From assembly GCF_018224885.1 (NCBI RefSeq), contig NZ_JAGTXB010000001.1, positions 62,001-126,000 of the forward strand: 64,000 bases of DNA, read 5' to 3'. This stretch comes from Chitinophaga hostae (GTDB taxonomy: Bacteria; Bacteroidota; Bacteroidia; Chitinophagales; Chitinophagaceae). Positions within the stretch are counted from its first letter, which is position 1, and each line of letters begins with the position of its first letter. Position numbers and translations under genes: made by a program. Under the pieces are notes generated by a model. It was given only the letters and a program-made list of their open reading frames with translations, was not told the origin of the DNA and did not search any database. This document shows, one piece after another, positions 25,388-32,829 of the stretch.

Positions 25388-26008
25388 ATGAATGCGCAGG
25401 GAAGTTTCTTCAATGATCGGGATGCAGCTACTGAGATTTCATTACTGAATGGAGAGCTGGTCTATTATCCGCAGTTTTTTGATACTGCGGAGAGCGATAA
25501 TTGCATGCGGATGTTAACCGACACCATTGCCTGGAAACAGGAATCGATGAAGATGTATGGACGGGAAGTTTTATTTCCCCGTTTAATGGCCTGGTACGGC
25601 GATGCTGGCAGTTCCTATGCATTTTCCGGGAATGTGTTTACTCCACAGCCCTGGACACCTCTCCTGGCGCAGATCCGGGACCGTATTACACCGCTATGCG
25701 GCCAGTCATTCAACAGTGTATTACTGAACCTATACCGTAACGGCAACGACTCCATGGGCTGGCATGCCGACAATGAACCGGAGCTGGGTGCCCGCCCTGT
25801 AATTGCCTCGGTTAATTTTGGCGCCACGCGTCGCTTCCTGCTGCGTTACAAAGATGATCGCAGCCGGAAGTATGAACTGGCACTACAGCATGGCTCCCTG
25901 TTGATTATGAAAGGCACACTACAGCAATATTGGGAGCACCAGGTGCCGAAAACAACAAAAGTATCCACCGGAAGAATTAACCTCACCTTCCGATTCATCA
26001 ACCCTTAA
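25388..26008 (+). CDS. alkB: AlkB-like 2-oxoglutarate/Fe(II) dioxygenase
   Basis: 206 aa from ATG at 25388; the frame is open further upstream but would overlap the glycosylase gene. The dioxygenase motif is complete: H126-A-D128 (GWHADNE), H184 (YWEHQVP), then R196 and R202 in STGRINLTFRF for 2-oxoglutarate and substrate. The chain is of the short AlkB/ALKBH2-3-like type (VLFPRLMAWYGDAG, LLNLYRNGNDSM). It repairs 1-methyladenine and 3-methylcytosine by oxidative demethylation. It is 40 bases downstream of the glycosylase gene and 14 bases upstream of the SIR2-like gene. Confidence 0.9.
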   Translation: MNAQGSFFNDRDAATEISLLNGELVYYPQFFDTAESDNCMRMLTDTIAWKQESMKMYGREVLFPRLMAWYGDAGSSYAFSGNVFTPQPWTPLLAQIRDRITPLCGQSFNSVLLNLYRNGNDSMGWHADNEPELGARPVIASVNFGATRRFLLRYKDDRSRKYELALQHGSLLIMKGTLQQYWEHQVPKTTKVSTGRINLTFRFINP

Positions 26009-26022
26009 AAAGAAGATATCTT

Positions 26023-26928
26023 ATGAAAAACCTCGTTTTATTAATCGGAAATGACATCAACAACATTTCCCGCGGACAAAGCTGGAAGGATTTGCTGCAG
26101 GATGTTATCACTTTTTGTCACGCGGGCGACTGTGTACAACTGGACGATAAAAAACCCTTCCCCTTACTGTATGAAGAAATATTTTTAACTGCCAGCAAAA
26201 ACCATAAAATCCGCGAAAGAGACCTGAAGTCATTTATCGCCATCAAAGCTGCTGAAATCCAGGGCAACAGCATACACAGCGCCATCCGGGCCCTGAGACC
26301 GGCGCATATCCTTACCACTAATTATGAATTTACGCTGGAAGGCAGCACACCACTCGAAAATACCAGCCTGATCAACGAAAAGTTTTACAGCATATTCAGA
26401 CGATATAGAGTGGGAGATACCAACTACTGGCATATTCATGGCGACTGTCTGAACCCGATGAGCATCAATCTCGGCTTTGAGCATTACGGCGGTCAGCTGC
26501 AGTTGATGCGTAACTACGTGGTAAGTGGTACGGTATATACATCCAAAGAAGTACCCAAACCCTCCCTGTTAAGACGTATACACGCCAAAGAAGTATATTT
26601 TCATTCCTGGATTGACCTCTTCTTTACCGACGATATACACATCTTTGGCCTGTCACTCGACTTTGTGGAAACAGACCTGTGGTGGCTGTTGACCTACAGG
26701 GCCCGTCAGAAATTCCATCACAAAAATGTGCCGGTGCACAACAAAATATATTACTATATCCCGGAAGAATATGTGGCAGCATCTAAATATAAACTGGATC
26801 TGCTCACAGCTAACGATGTGACTATTATTGCTTTACCGGGAAAAGACAAGCTGGCCTATTATGAATCTATTGTAAAAGGCTTGGGTAAAACGCCTCAATC
26901 CAGCTTCCATGGCTGCGAAAGCAGGTAA
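26023..26928 (+). CDS. SIR2-like domain protein
   Basis: 301 aa, ATG at 26023, 14 bases after the AlkB-like gene. Sir2-type elements are visible: LIGND (7-11) at the usual N-terminal glycine loop, SWKDLL (20-25), ILTTNYE (96-102, the TQNxD analogue), YWHIHGD (135-141, with the histidine that is catalytic in sirtuins) and IFGLSLDFVETD (207-218), like the second nucleotide loop. No Cys4 zinc module is seen, so it is not a classical deacetylase. Similar SIR2-like domains occur in anti-phage NADases, but here there is no partner effector and the gene looks like part of a DNA-repair transcript. NAD binding is likely; function is unknown. Confidence 0.75.
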   Translation: MKNLVLLIGNDINNISRGQSWKDLLQDVITFCHAGDCVQLDDKKPFPLLYEEIFLTASKNHKIRERDLKSFIAIKAAEIQGNSIHSAIRALRPAHILTTNYEFTLEGSTPLENTSLINEKFYSIFRRYRVGDTNYWHIHGDCLNPMSINLGFEHYGGQLQLMRNYVVSGTVYTSKEVPKPSLLRRIHAKEVYFHSWIDLFFTDDIHIFGLSLDFVETDLWWLLTYRARQKFHHKNVPVHNKIYYYIPEEYVAASKYKLDLLTANDVTIIALPGKDKLAYYESIVKGLGKTPQSSFHGCESR

Positions 26929-26979
26929 TGATTCCATAAAAGCGAGACTGGCAGCGTTTTTGCAAAATATGGGCCATTC

Positions 26980-27014
26980 CAACAAAAGGCACAACCTGAT
27001 GGCGCTTTTTGTTG
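26980..27014 (+). terminator. Terminator after the SIR2-like gene
   Basis: CAACAAAAGGC (26980-26990) pairs with GCTTTTTGTTG (27004-27014) with one G-U pair. It closes the alkylation-repair/SIR2 unit about 50 bases after its last stop. Confidence 0.6.
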
Positions 27015-27037
27015 TTAATTATTAAAATCTATATTTT

Positions 27038-28087
27038 ATGTTATTGGAACTAGCAATCACCTTCGCCACCACCTTTATGGCCCCGGTACAGAACAAGCAA
27101 CAACCCGCAAAAACACAGATCATTTATGTAAAAGAGTCAAAGGAACCCTGCACAGGAGTAGCACCCATGGAATGCCTGCAGATAAAAGGCGTAAACGATG
27201 CGGACTGGTCTAACTTATACACCAACATCAATGGCTTTAAATATACTCCCGGCTATCGTTATAAACTAAGGGTGCGAATTACCCAGATCAAAAACCCGCC
27301 GGCAGATGGCTCTTCTCTTAAATATACTTTAACCAAAGTGCTGGAGAAAAAAAGAATCAGCAGCAGCAACCAGCTGGCAGCTGTTACCGGCAAAAAATGG
27401 GTGCTCGTTAAAATGGATGATGCCGATGTTACCGATGGCAAAATATGGATGGAATTCGACGCAGGTAAAAAACGGATCTATGGTAAAAGTGGCTGCAATA
27501 ACATGATGGGCGGCTATTCCAGCAGTGGCAGCAATATTACTTTTTCCAAAGTTGCCGGCACGCTGATGGCCTGTCCGGATAATGATGTGATGCGCAGAGA
27601 AGGCGCTTTTATACAACACTTAGGCGATCAAACTTTTAAATATGAAGTGGCAGGTCCCTTAGTGAACCTCGTAAAGGATGGCAAAACAATACTACAATTC
27701 CGTTTGGAAAATAAAGATGGCGGTAAAAACACCGCCGGCAGCAAGGAAACCGTTGCCGGAAAAAAATGGGCATTAACCCAAATCAACGAAGGCACTGTCA
27801 GCAACTCAGGCATATGGCTGGAATTTGATGCGGCAAAAAAACGCTTCCATGGAAAAGGCGGCTGCAACAGCATTTCCGGCGGCTACACTACCAGCGGCGA
27901 TAAGATCACATTTACACAAGCGATAAGCACGCGCATGGCCTGCCCTGATGCAGATGTGATGCACCGCGAAGCAGCGTTTCTGAAGTTAATCAGCGATAAC
28001 ACTTATCGTTATGATGTAGCGGATCAAACATTGAACCTCTATAAAGACGGAAAAATTGTAGTGATGTTCGGGATGCAGGAGAAGTAA
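27038..28087 (+). CDS. DUF4377 plus two META domains, secreted
   Basis: 349 aa with a short hydrophobic N-terminus. Residues about 28-105 form a DUF4377-type unit (IIYVKESKEPC...MECLQIKG, GYRYKLRVRITQIKNPPADGS). Two META domains follow: VTGKKWVLVKMDDADV to about 225, and VAGKKWALTQINEGTV to the end. Each has the mark W-x-x-F-D-A-x-K-K-R and G-K-S/G-G-C-N-x-x-x-G-G-Y followed by MACPD-x-x-V-M-x-R-E. The repeats are clearly duplicated. META (HslJ-like) domains are linked with heat and antibiotic tolerance and with the cell envelope. Monocistronic after a terminator. Confidence 0.85.
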   Translation: MLLELAITFATTFMAPVQNKQQPAKTQIIYVKESKEPCTGVAPMECLQIKGVNDADWSNLYTNINGFKYTPGYRYKLRVRITQIKNPPADGSSLKYTLTKVLEKKRISSSNQLAAVTGKKWVLVKMDDADVTDGKIWMEFDAGKKRIYGKSGCNNMMGGYSSSGSNITFSKVAGTLMACPDNDVMRREGAFIQHLGDQTFKYEVAGPLVNLVKDGKTILQFRLENKDGGKNTAGSKETVAGKKWALTQINEGTVSNSGIWLEFDAAKKRFHGKGGCNSISGGYTTSGDKITFTQAISTRMACPDADVMHREAAFLKLISDNTYRYDVADQTLNLYKDGKIVVMFGMQEK

Positions 28088-28095
28088 AAGAACAA

Positions 28096-28521
28096 CTATT
28101 CCAACACTACTTCTCCCCTTTCATTCAATTCCCAGAAAGGATTATGCGCTACTTCAAACAAATGTCCGTCAGGATCGCGGAAATAGCCACTATAGCCACC
28201 CCAGAATACGTCCTGTGCCTGTTTTATAATATCGGCGCCGGCGTTTTCTGCGAGTTGCAAAACAGCATCTACTTCCGCCCGGTCCCGGGCATTATAGGCG
28301 AGGGTAATCCCGCTAAAACCACTGCCGGCAGCCGGTACCTGGGCATCTTCTGCTAAACTTTCCCTGGGATAAAGTGATAAAACGATACCTCCCAAAGAAA
28401 AAAAAGCAATGCCTTCCTGGCTGGCGGCAGACCGTTTCCAACCCAGTCCCTGTTCATAAAATTTCAGTGAACGTGAAAGATCATGCACACCCAGTGTGAT
28501 CAATGTAAGCCGTTGTTCCAT
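28096..28521 (-). CDS. VOC family protein (glyoxalase/dioxygenase fold)
   Basis: 141 aa. A two-module VOC domain: TLITLGVHDLSRSLKFYEQGLGW at the start, FFSLGGIVLSLYP in the middle and GYSGYFRDPDGHLFEVAHNP near the C-terminus with the metal-binding Glu. The metal-ligand His of the first module is not at its usual place, so the activity may be binding rather than catalysis. It is convergent with the META gene and lies downstream of an AraC-family gene in the same orientation. Confidence 0.85.
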   Translation of the reverse strand: MEQRLTLITLGVHDLSRSLKFYEQGLGWKRSAASQEGIAFFSLGGIVLSLYPRESLAEDAQVPAAGSGFSGITLAYNARDRAEVDAVLQLAENAGADIIKQAQDVFWGGYSGYFRDPDGHLFEVAHNPFWELNERGEVVLE

Positions 28522-28589
28522 ACGTTTCCTTTTGTTATAAACACAAAATTAGTACAGGAAAATAATCGTCGTTTGTAAAAAAACGACCA

Positions 28590-29354
28590 TCATCGTTGCT
28601 GGTATCCGCTGGGACTCTCGCCTGAAAACGCTTTAAATTCACGGGTCAGATGCGCGTGATCATAAAATCCATTGTCCAGCGCCAATGATAACAAATGAGT
28701 ATGAGATTCCGTTTTCAGCTGTCGCCTGATTTCCAGGAAACGAACAATGCGTGTGAACGTTTTAGGAGATACTCCCACGGATTGCAGGAAATGTCTTTCA
28801 AAATTACGGGTGCTCATATAGGCGCCGGCGGCAAGCGCAGCAACAGGTATCTTTCCCTGTGCCTGCTGAATTAACGATATACTGTGTTGTATTTTCCTGA
28901 AATTATTATGCGCTGCGGGTAAGCGTTGTAACAAAAAATTCTCGATGCAATGAATTTTTCCGCGCACCGAAATCTCTTTTGCCAGCAAAGGCTCCAGCGT
29001 TGTATGCCAGTCGGCGGCCGTTTCCTTCAGAGATAAATGTCCATCTGTAATCAGCTGTAATGGCAACCCGGTGAAGGCATTCAACCCGCCGGCACGAAAC
29101 CGGATGCCGAGCATAGCGGTATTAGCGGGCATCTCCGAATCCTGGAAGGCGGTCATGGTGCCTACCACAAAAGCAGTATGCGGTGCTATCTGTTCACCAT
29201 CGGCAACAGCAATAACATCTCTGCTGATATTAAATATAATATCGGCGCAGGTGTCCGGCAAAATGCGTTGCCGGCTGTGTTGTGTAACCGCAGCAACCCA
29301 GTAGGCATCTACATAAGCAGCCAATAAGGGATGCGGGTTTATCTCCCGGTACAT
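28590..29354 (-). CDS. AraC-family transcriptional regulator
   Basis: 254 aa. The C-terminal AraC DNA-binding domain (about 150-254) has two helix-turn-helix units, with GAYMSTRNFERHFLQSVGVSPKTFTRIVRF and the second unit ending FSGESPSGYQQR. The N-terminal part (ILPDTCADIIFN, GIRFRAGGLNAFTG) is like the DUF6597 sensor domain found in many Bacteroidota regulators. It probably controls the adjacent VOC gene (68 bases downstream) in response to a small ligand, but the ligand is unknown. Confidence 0.85.
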   Translation of the reverse strand: MYREINPHPLLAAYVDAYWVAAVTQHSRQRILPDTCADIIFNISRDVIAVADGEQIAPHTAFVVGTMTAFQDSEMPANTAMLGIRFRAGGLNAFTGLPLQLITDGHLSLKETAADWHTTLEPLLAKEISVRGKIHCIENFLLQRLPAAHNNFRKIQHSISLIQQAQGKIPVAALAAGAYMSTRNFERHFLQSVGVSPKTFTRIVRFLEIRRQLKTESHTHLLSLALDNGFYDHAHLTREFKAFSGESPSGYQQR

Positions 29355-29390
29355 ACAACAAGTGTAGGCAAAAAATATGACATAAAATAC

Positions 29391-29425
29391 AATGGGTAGA
29401 TGATCTTAAAAGACCTCTACCCATT
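29391..29425. terminator. Hairpin between the AraC gene and the IPT lipoprotein gene
   Basis: AATGGGTAG (29391-29399) pairs with CTACCCATT (29417-29425). It sits 20 bases beyond the stop of the minus-strand lipoprotein gene and is likely its terminator. Confidence 0.6.
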
Positions 29426-29444
29426 ACATTTAACTCACACTCTT

Positions 29445-29810
29445 TTAGATACTGGCAGATACCTGAAAAATGGCTGCTACCAGGTTGGGATGATATTCAA
29501 ATAACATAGCATTGGAAGTACTATTTCCTACTGCTACTACCACCGGAACGGTGGCTGCTTTTTGCACGGGTACCTGTACCAGCAAATAGTTACTATCTGC
29601 CCGTAAAACCTGTGCCTGCACGGTTCCGAAAACAACCTTATTCAGGCTTTTATCTTCGCTAAAACCATGGCCTTTAATGATGAGAAAATTACCGGCATTT
29701 CCTGCTACGGTCACCACTACTTCTTTACTTTCGTTCTGGTTAGGGGAACAAGCCACCATAGCTGCTATCGACAGCATAAGGGCTACCACAAACATTTTAC
29801 AATGTGTCAT
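29445..29810 (-). CDS. Small lipoprotein with an IPT/TIG-like domain
   Basis: 121 aa. The signal peptide ends in the lipobox MVACS with C21; a start at the second Met (residue 6) is also possible. The mature part resembles a single IPT/TIG immunoglobulin-like domain: GNFLIIKGHGFSEDKSLNKVVFGTVQAQVLRADSNYLLVQVP, with the usual G-x-G-F and conserved VP edge strand. No catalytic features. A surface-binding or structural role is inferred from the fold only. Confidence 0.7.
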   Translation of the reverse strand: MTHCKMFVVALMLSIAAMVACSPNQNESKEVVVTVAGNAGNFLIIKGHGFSEDKSLNKVVFGTVQAQVLRADSNYLLVQVPVQKAATVPVVVAVGNSTSNAMLFEYHPNLVAAIFQVSASI

Positions 29811-30036
29811 CTTATTTCATTCTTTTTGGGGGGTCACAAACCCTGTTACAAATAATTCACCGGGGTTAACACTATTGCAATTGCAACTCTTATCAGCAAC
29901 AGTATATATTCGGTATTCAAACGGACGCAAATTTACGACGTATCTTTCAAAAAAAAGACAAGTATCCTAACTTTATTTTTAAAATGCGTAGAATTACGTA
30001 AACGGATATATGAAGTTGCGGGACCATTTTTTCAGT

Positions 30037-31467
30037 TTACCAGATCCCCAGCACTTTCCACCAGCCGCCTCCTATACCCATCCAGATAATGATCAATGCG
30101 ATACTCAATATAAACCCGCATTTCCACCAATCTTTCAGATCCACATAAGTGCTTCCGAAAAATACCGGCGCAGGGCCATGCCCGTAATGTGTAAGTGTGC
30201 CAAAAATGCCACCGCAGAAGCCCAGCACCAATGCCAGTAATGTACCCGGTATACCTACCGAAATACCGACTCCCAGGAAAGCCGAATACATGGCCGCCAC
30301 ATGCGCAGTGGCGCTGGCAAAAATGTAATGACTGTAGAAATACACCAGTACAATGATAGGGAAAGCCACCGTCCATTTCATACCGCCAACCTGTTGTTTG
30401 ATCAGGTCGCTGAACCAGGGAATAAAGCCCAGTGTATTCAGGAAACTTGCCATCATTACCAGTGCTGAAAACCATACGATCGTATCCCAGGCTCCCTTTT
30501 CCGATTTCACGTCTTCCCAGGTCAATACCTGTGAAATGAGCAGGAATACCAGGCCTATCAATGCAGTAGAGGTCGCGTCTATCCCAAAGAGATCGCCGGT
30601 AATCCACAGCAGCAACAGGATAAAGAATGCCAGTAGCATCAGCCATTCATTCCGGTGTACAGGCCCCATTTCCTTCAGCTTTTCCGAAGCCATGGCAGGC
30701 GCATCGCCGGTAGACTTCAGCTCCGGCGGATATATCTTATACAGTATCCAGGGCACGGCGATAACAGACACCAGTGCCGGCAGTATGGCCGCTGTAAACC
30801 ACGACATCCATGATATTTCTATACCCAGGTTTTTCGCAAACTTCTGACACATGGGATTACTGGCTGTACCAGTTAAAAACATGGAAGAAGTGATCAGGTT
30901 CATATTGTAACTGTTCAGGGTAAGGTATCCACCCAGTTTACGATGGGTGGCCGGCTCATCAGGCATAGAACCAAAATTCATTGCCATAGATTTCATGATG
31001 GGGTAAATGATTCCTCCACCCCTCGCCGTATTGCTGGGTACTGCCGGCGCCAGTACCAGGTCTGCCAGGCCAAGTCCATAGGCCAGGCCCAGGGAGCTGC
31101 GCCCGAATACCCGGATAAAAAGATAGGCTATCCGCTTCCCCAGCCCGGTTTTAATAAATCCCCTGGCAATAAAAAAGGAAATGCCGATCAGCCATATTAC
31201 CTTGTCGCCAAAGCTGCTAAGGGCCAGCGTAATCGATTTTGCCGGGTCGCCCGGGGCCAATACCCCCGACACGGCTACCAGTGTAATCGCCATCATAGAC
31301 ATAGTGCCCATACTGGCGGCTTTCATAATGATGCCCACAATGGTGGCCAGGAAAATAGCCAACAGGTGCCAGGCCTCCGGTTTTACGCCCGCCGGCGCCG
31401 GTATAAACCAGATCAGCAGCCCAATAGCCACGGTAATTAACAGTTGCGGATACTTGATTTCTTTCAT
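30037..31467 (-). CDS. DASS-family sodium/anion symporter
   Basis: 476 aa from ATG at 31467 (MKEIKYPQLLITVAIGLLIW). About 11-12 transmembrane helices; family motifs include PSNTARGGGIIYPIMKSM with the SNT signature, SSMFLTGTASNP (second SNT-like repeat) and a C-terminal GTLTHYGHGPAPV. These are the features of the citrate/dicarboxylate/sulfate (DASS, SLC13) transporters. It is 14 bases after the porin gene at 31482, so porin and symporter probably form one uptake unit for a dicarboxylate or similar anion. Confidence 0.9.
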   Translation of the reverse strand: MKEIKYPQLLITVAIGLLIWFIPAPAGVKPEAWHLLAIFLATIVGIIMKAASMGTMSMMAITLVAVSGVLAPGDPAKSITLALSSFGDKVIWLIGISFFIARGFIKTGLGKRIAYLFIRVFGRSSLGLAYGLGLADLVLAPAVPSNTARGGGIIYPIMKSMAMNFGSMPDEPATHRKLGGYLTLNSYNMNLITSSMFLTGTASNPMCQKFAKNLGIEISWMSWFTAAILPALVSVIAVPWILYKIYPPELKSTGDAPAMASEKLKEMGPVHRNEWLMLLAFFILLLLWITGDLFGIDATSTALIGLVFLLISQVLTWEDVKSEKGAWDTIVWFSALVMMASFLNTLGFIPWFSDLIKQQVGGMKWTVAFPIIVLVYFYSHYIFASATAHVAAMYSAFLGVGISVGIPGTLLALVLGFCGGIFGTLTHYGHGPAPVFFGSTYVDLKDWWKCGFILSIALIIIWMGIGGGWWKVLGIW

Positions 31468-31481
31468 ATTAATGGCCTTTA

Positions 31482-32657
31482 TTAAAATCTGCATTGTACC
31501 TGTACAATCAACAGGTTGCTGTTATGTGTTTTGGTACCCGGAATATCTTTATTGTACTGATCGATCTGCATTCCTAACTGAATACGACCGCCATAATCTT
31601 TCAGAAACGCGAGGCTTATCATTGGAATGTACGACTGTCGCACATTACCGTTATGACGCTGATCTTCATTAAAATATTCGTACCGCATAGAAAACTCTAT
31701 GGATGTTAACTTGTGATAGTTGATCTTATAGCGGAAATTAGGAAGCACGTATACCCCGCCCATGATATATTTGCCAATGGGATCTTTCCGTAAACTGTCT
31801 GCCATACCGTAATACAGCTGATGGTTATTCCCTCTTTTATACTCCGATTGCAGCTGCAGATCCCATTTGGGCGCTAGTGGAATTACACCGCTCACATCTA
31901 CCCCTAACGCATATACGCTTTGCTTTTTTACAGCGCCGAAGCCCCCGTTGAGACCGAAAGATAATTTATTCATATCGCCGAACTCCAGTCTTGCTGTTCC
32001 AAGCTTGCCGTTGTCATTGTCTGATGGCTGGTTGCGGTTATTCCCGTTCACCACTGACAACGCATATTTCACAGGCACTTTACTGTCTTTATTAAATGCG
32101 CCAAACATAGATACTCCTATCTGGAAGCTTTGCCAGCCATTGCTGCCAAAGGCATAGTACTGGTTGGAAAAATCCATGGACTGGATGATATCTACCGGGT
32201 AGAGGTCTTCCAAACCAAAAGAGGGCCGGAATTGTCCTACGGTAAAATTAACCGCATCGTTCCAACGGTAAGAGATGTAGGCATTTTCAAGCACTTTGCC
32301 TTTGGTATCTCCGGAAAACTCCGCCAGGTTAATCAATACAGCAGCTGTAAAGCGGTCACTTACCTGTGCTTTGGCCTGCAAACGGGCTCTTTTGATGCTG
32401 AAGCTGTTTCTTACCACTTCATCCGCATTGGCTTGATGCGTACCATTTACATCCACTTCTTTCATCAGCGAAGCGGTATACCGGGCCTGGAAAACGCCAC
32501 CAAAGGATATCTTCTTTATAAATCCAATAACAGGATGTAAAGAAGAATCTTTTACAGTACTGTCTTTCCCGGCCGCCACGGGCCGCCAGGCGTATGTTTT
32601 AATGGTGATGCTGCAAAGCATTAATAAGATAACAAAGCGTAAAGTTCGTTTATGCAT
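31482..32657 (-). CDS. Outer-membrane porin, OprO/OprP-like
   Basis: 391 aa with a signal peptide (MHKRTLRFVILLMLCSITIKTYAW). The barrel has GGVFQARYTASLMKEV, RRARLQ-like SIKRARLQAKAQVSDRF and AYISYRWNDAVNFTVGQFRPSFGLEDLY, typical of phosphate-selective porin O/P family proteins in Bacteroidota. The C-terminus ends LLIVQVQCRF, with the terminal Phe typical of outer-membrane barrels. It is upstream of the DASS symporter in one unit, suggesting it lets the same anions through the outer membrane. Confidence 0.88.
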   Translation of the reverse strand: MHKRTLRFVILLMLCSITIKTYAWRPVAAGKDSTVKDSSLHPVIGFIKKISFGGVFQARYTASLMKEVDVNGTHQANADEVVRNSFSIKRARLQAKAQVSDRFTAAVLINLAEFSGDTKGKVLENAYISYRWNDAVNFTVGQFRPSFGLEDLYPVDIIQSMDFSNQYYAFGSNGWQSFQIGVSMFGAFNKDSKVPVKYALSVVNGNNRNQPSDNDNGKLGTARLEFGDMNKLSFGLNGGFGAVKKQSVYALGVDVSGVIPLAPKWDLQLQSEYKRGNNHQLYYGMADSLRKDPIGKYIMGGVYVLPNFRYKINYHKLTSIEFSMRYEYFNEDQRHNGNVRQSYIPMISLAFLKDYGGRIQLGMQIDQYNKDIPGTKTHNSNLLIVQVQCRF

Positions 32658-32730
32658 GCACGGTTGTTATAGGATTTTTAGATAGATGGCCTATCCGGAT
32701 AACATCACGGCTTACAGAAATGTTCATAGT

Positions 32731-32827
32731 AGCCGAAGGCAGAAAGCAAAAAGCCATTGTGCACGAGATATAAGCGAATTACGCGCTTGTCTCGTGCACA
32801 ATGGCTTTTTACTTTCTGCCTTCGGCT
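32731..32827 (-). repeat. Very long hairpin: 38-bp arms with one mismatch
   Basis: The left arm 32731-32768 and right arm 32790-32827 are complementary at 37 of 38 positions (single C/A mismatch at 32747). The loop is 21 bases and itself contains AAGCG/CGCTT. The right arm ends 2 bases from the stop codon of the S46 peptidase gene. As an RNA it would form a very stable 3' stem; as DNA it could form a cruciform. An A/T-run inside the arms (caaaaagcc/ggctttttact) may also allow Rho-independent termination. Confidence 0.9.
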
Positions 32828-32829
32828 AT

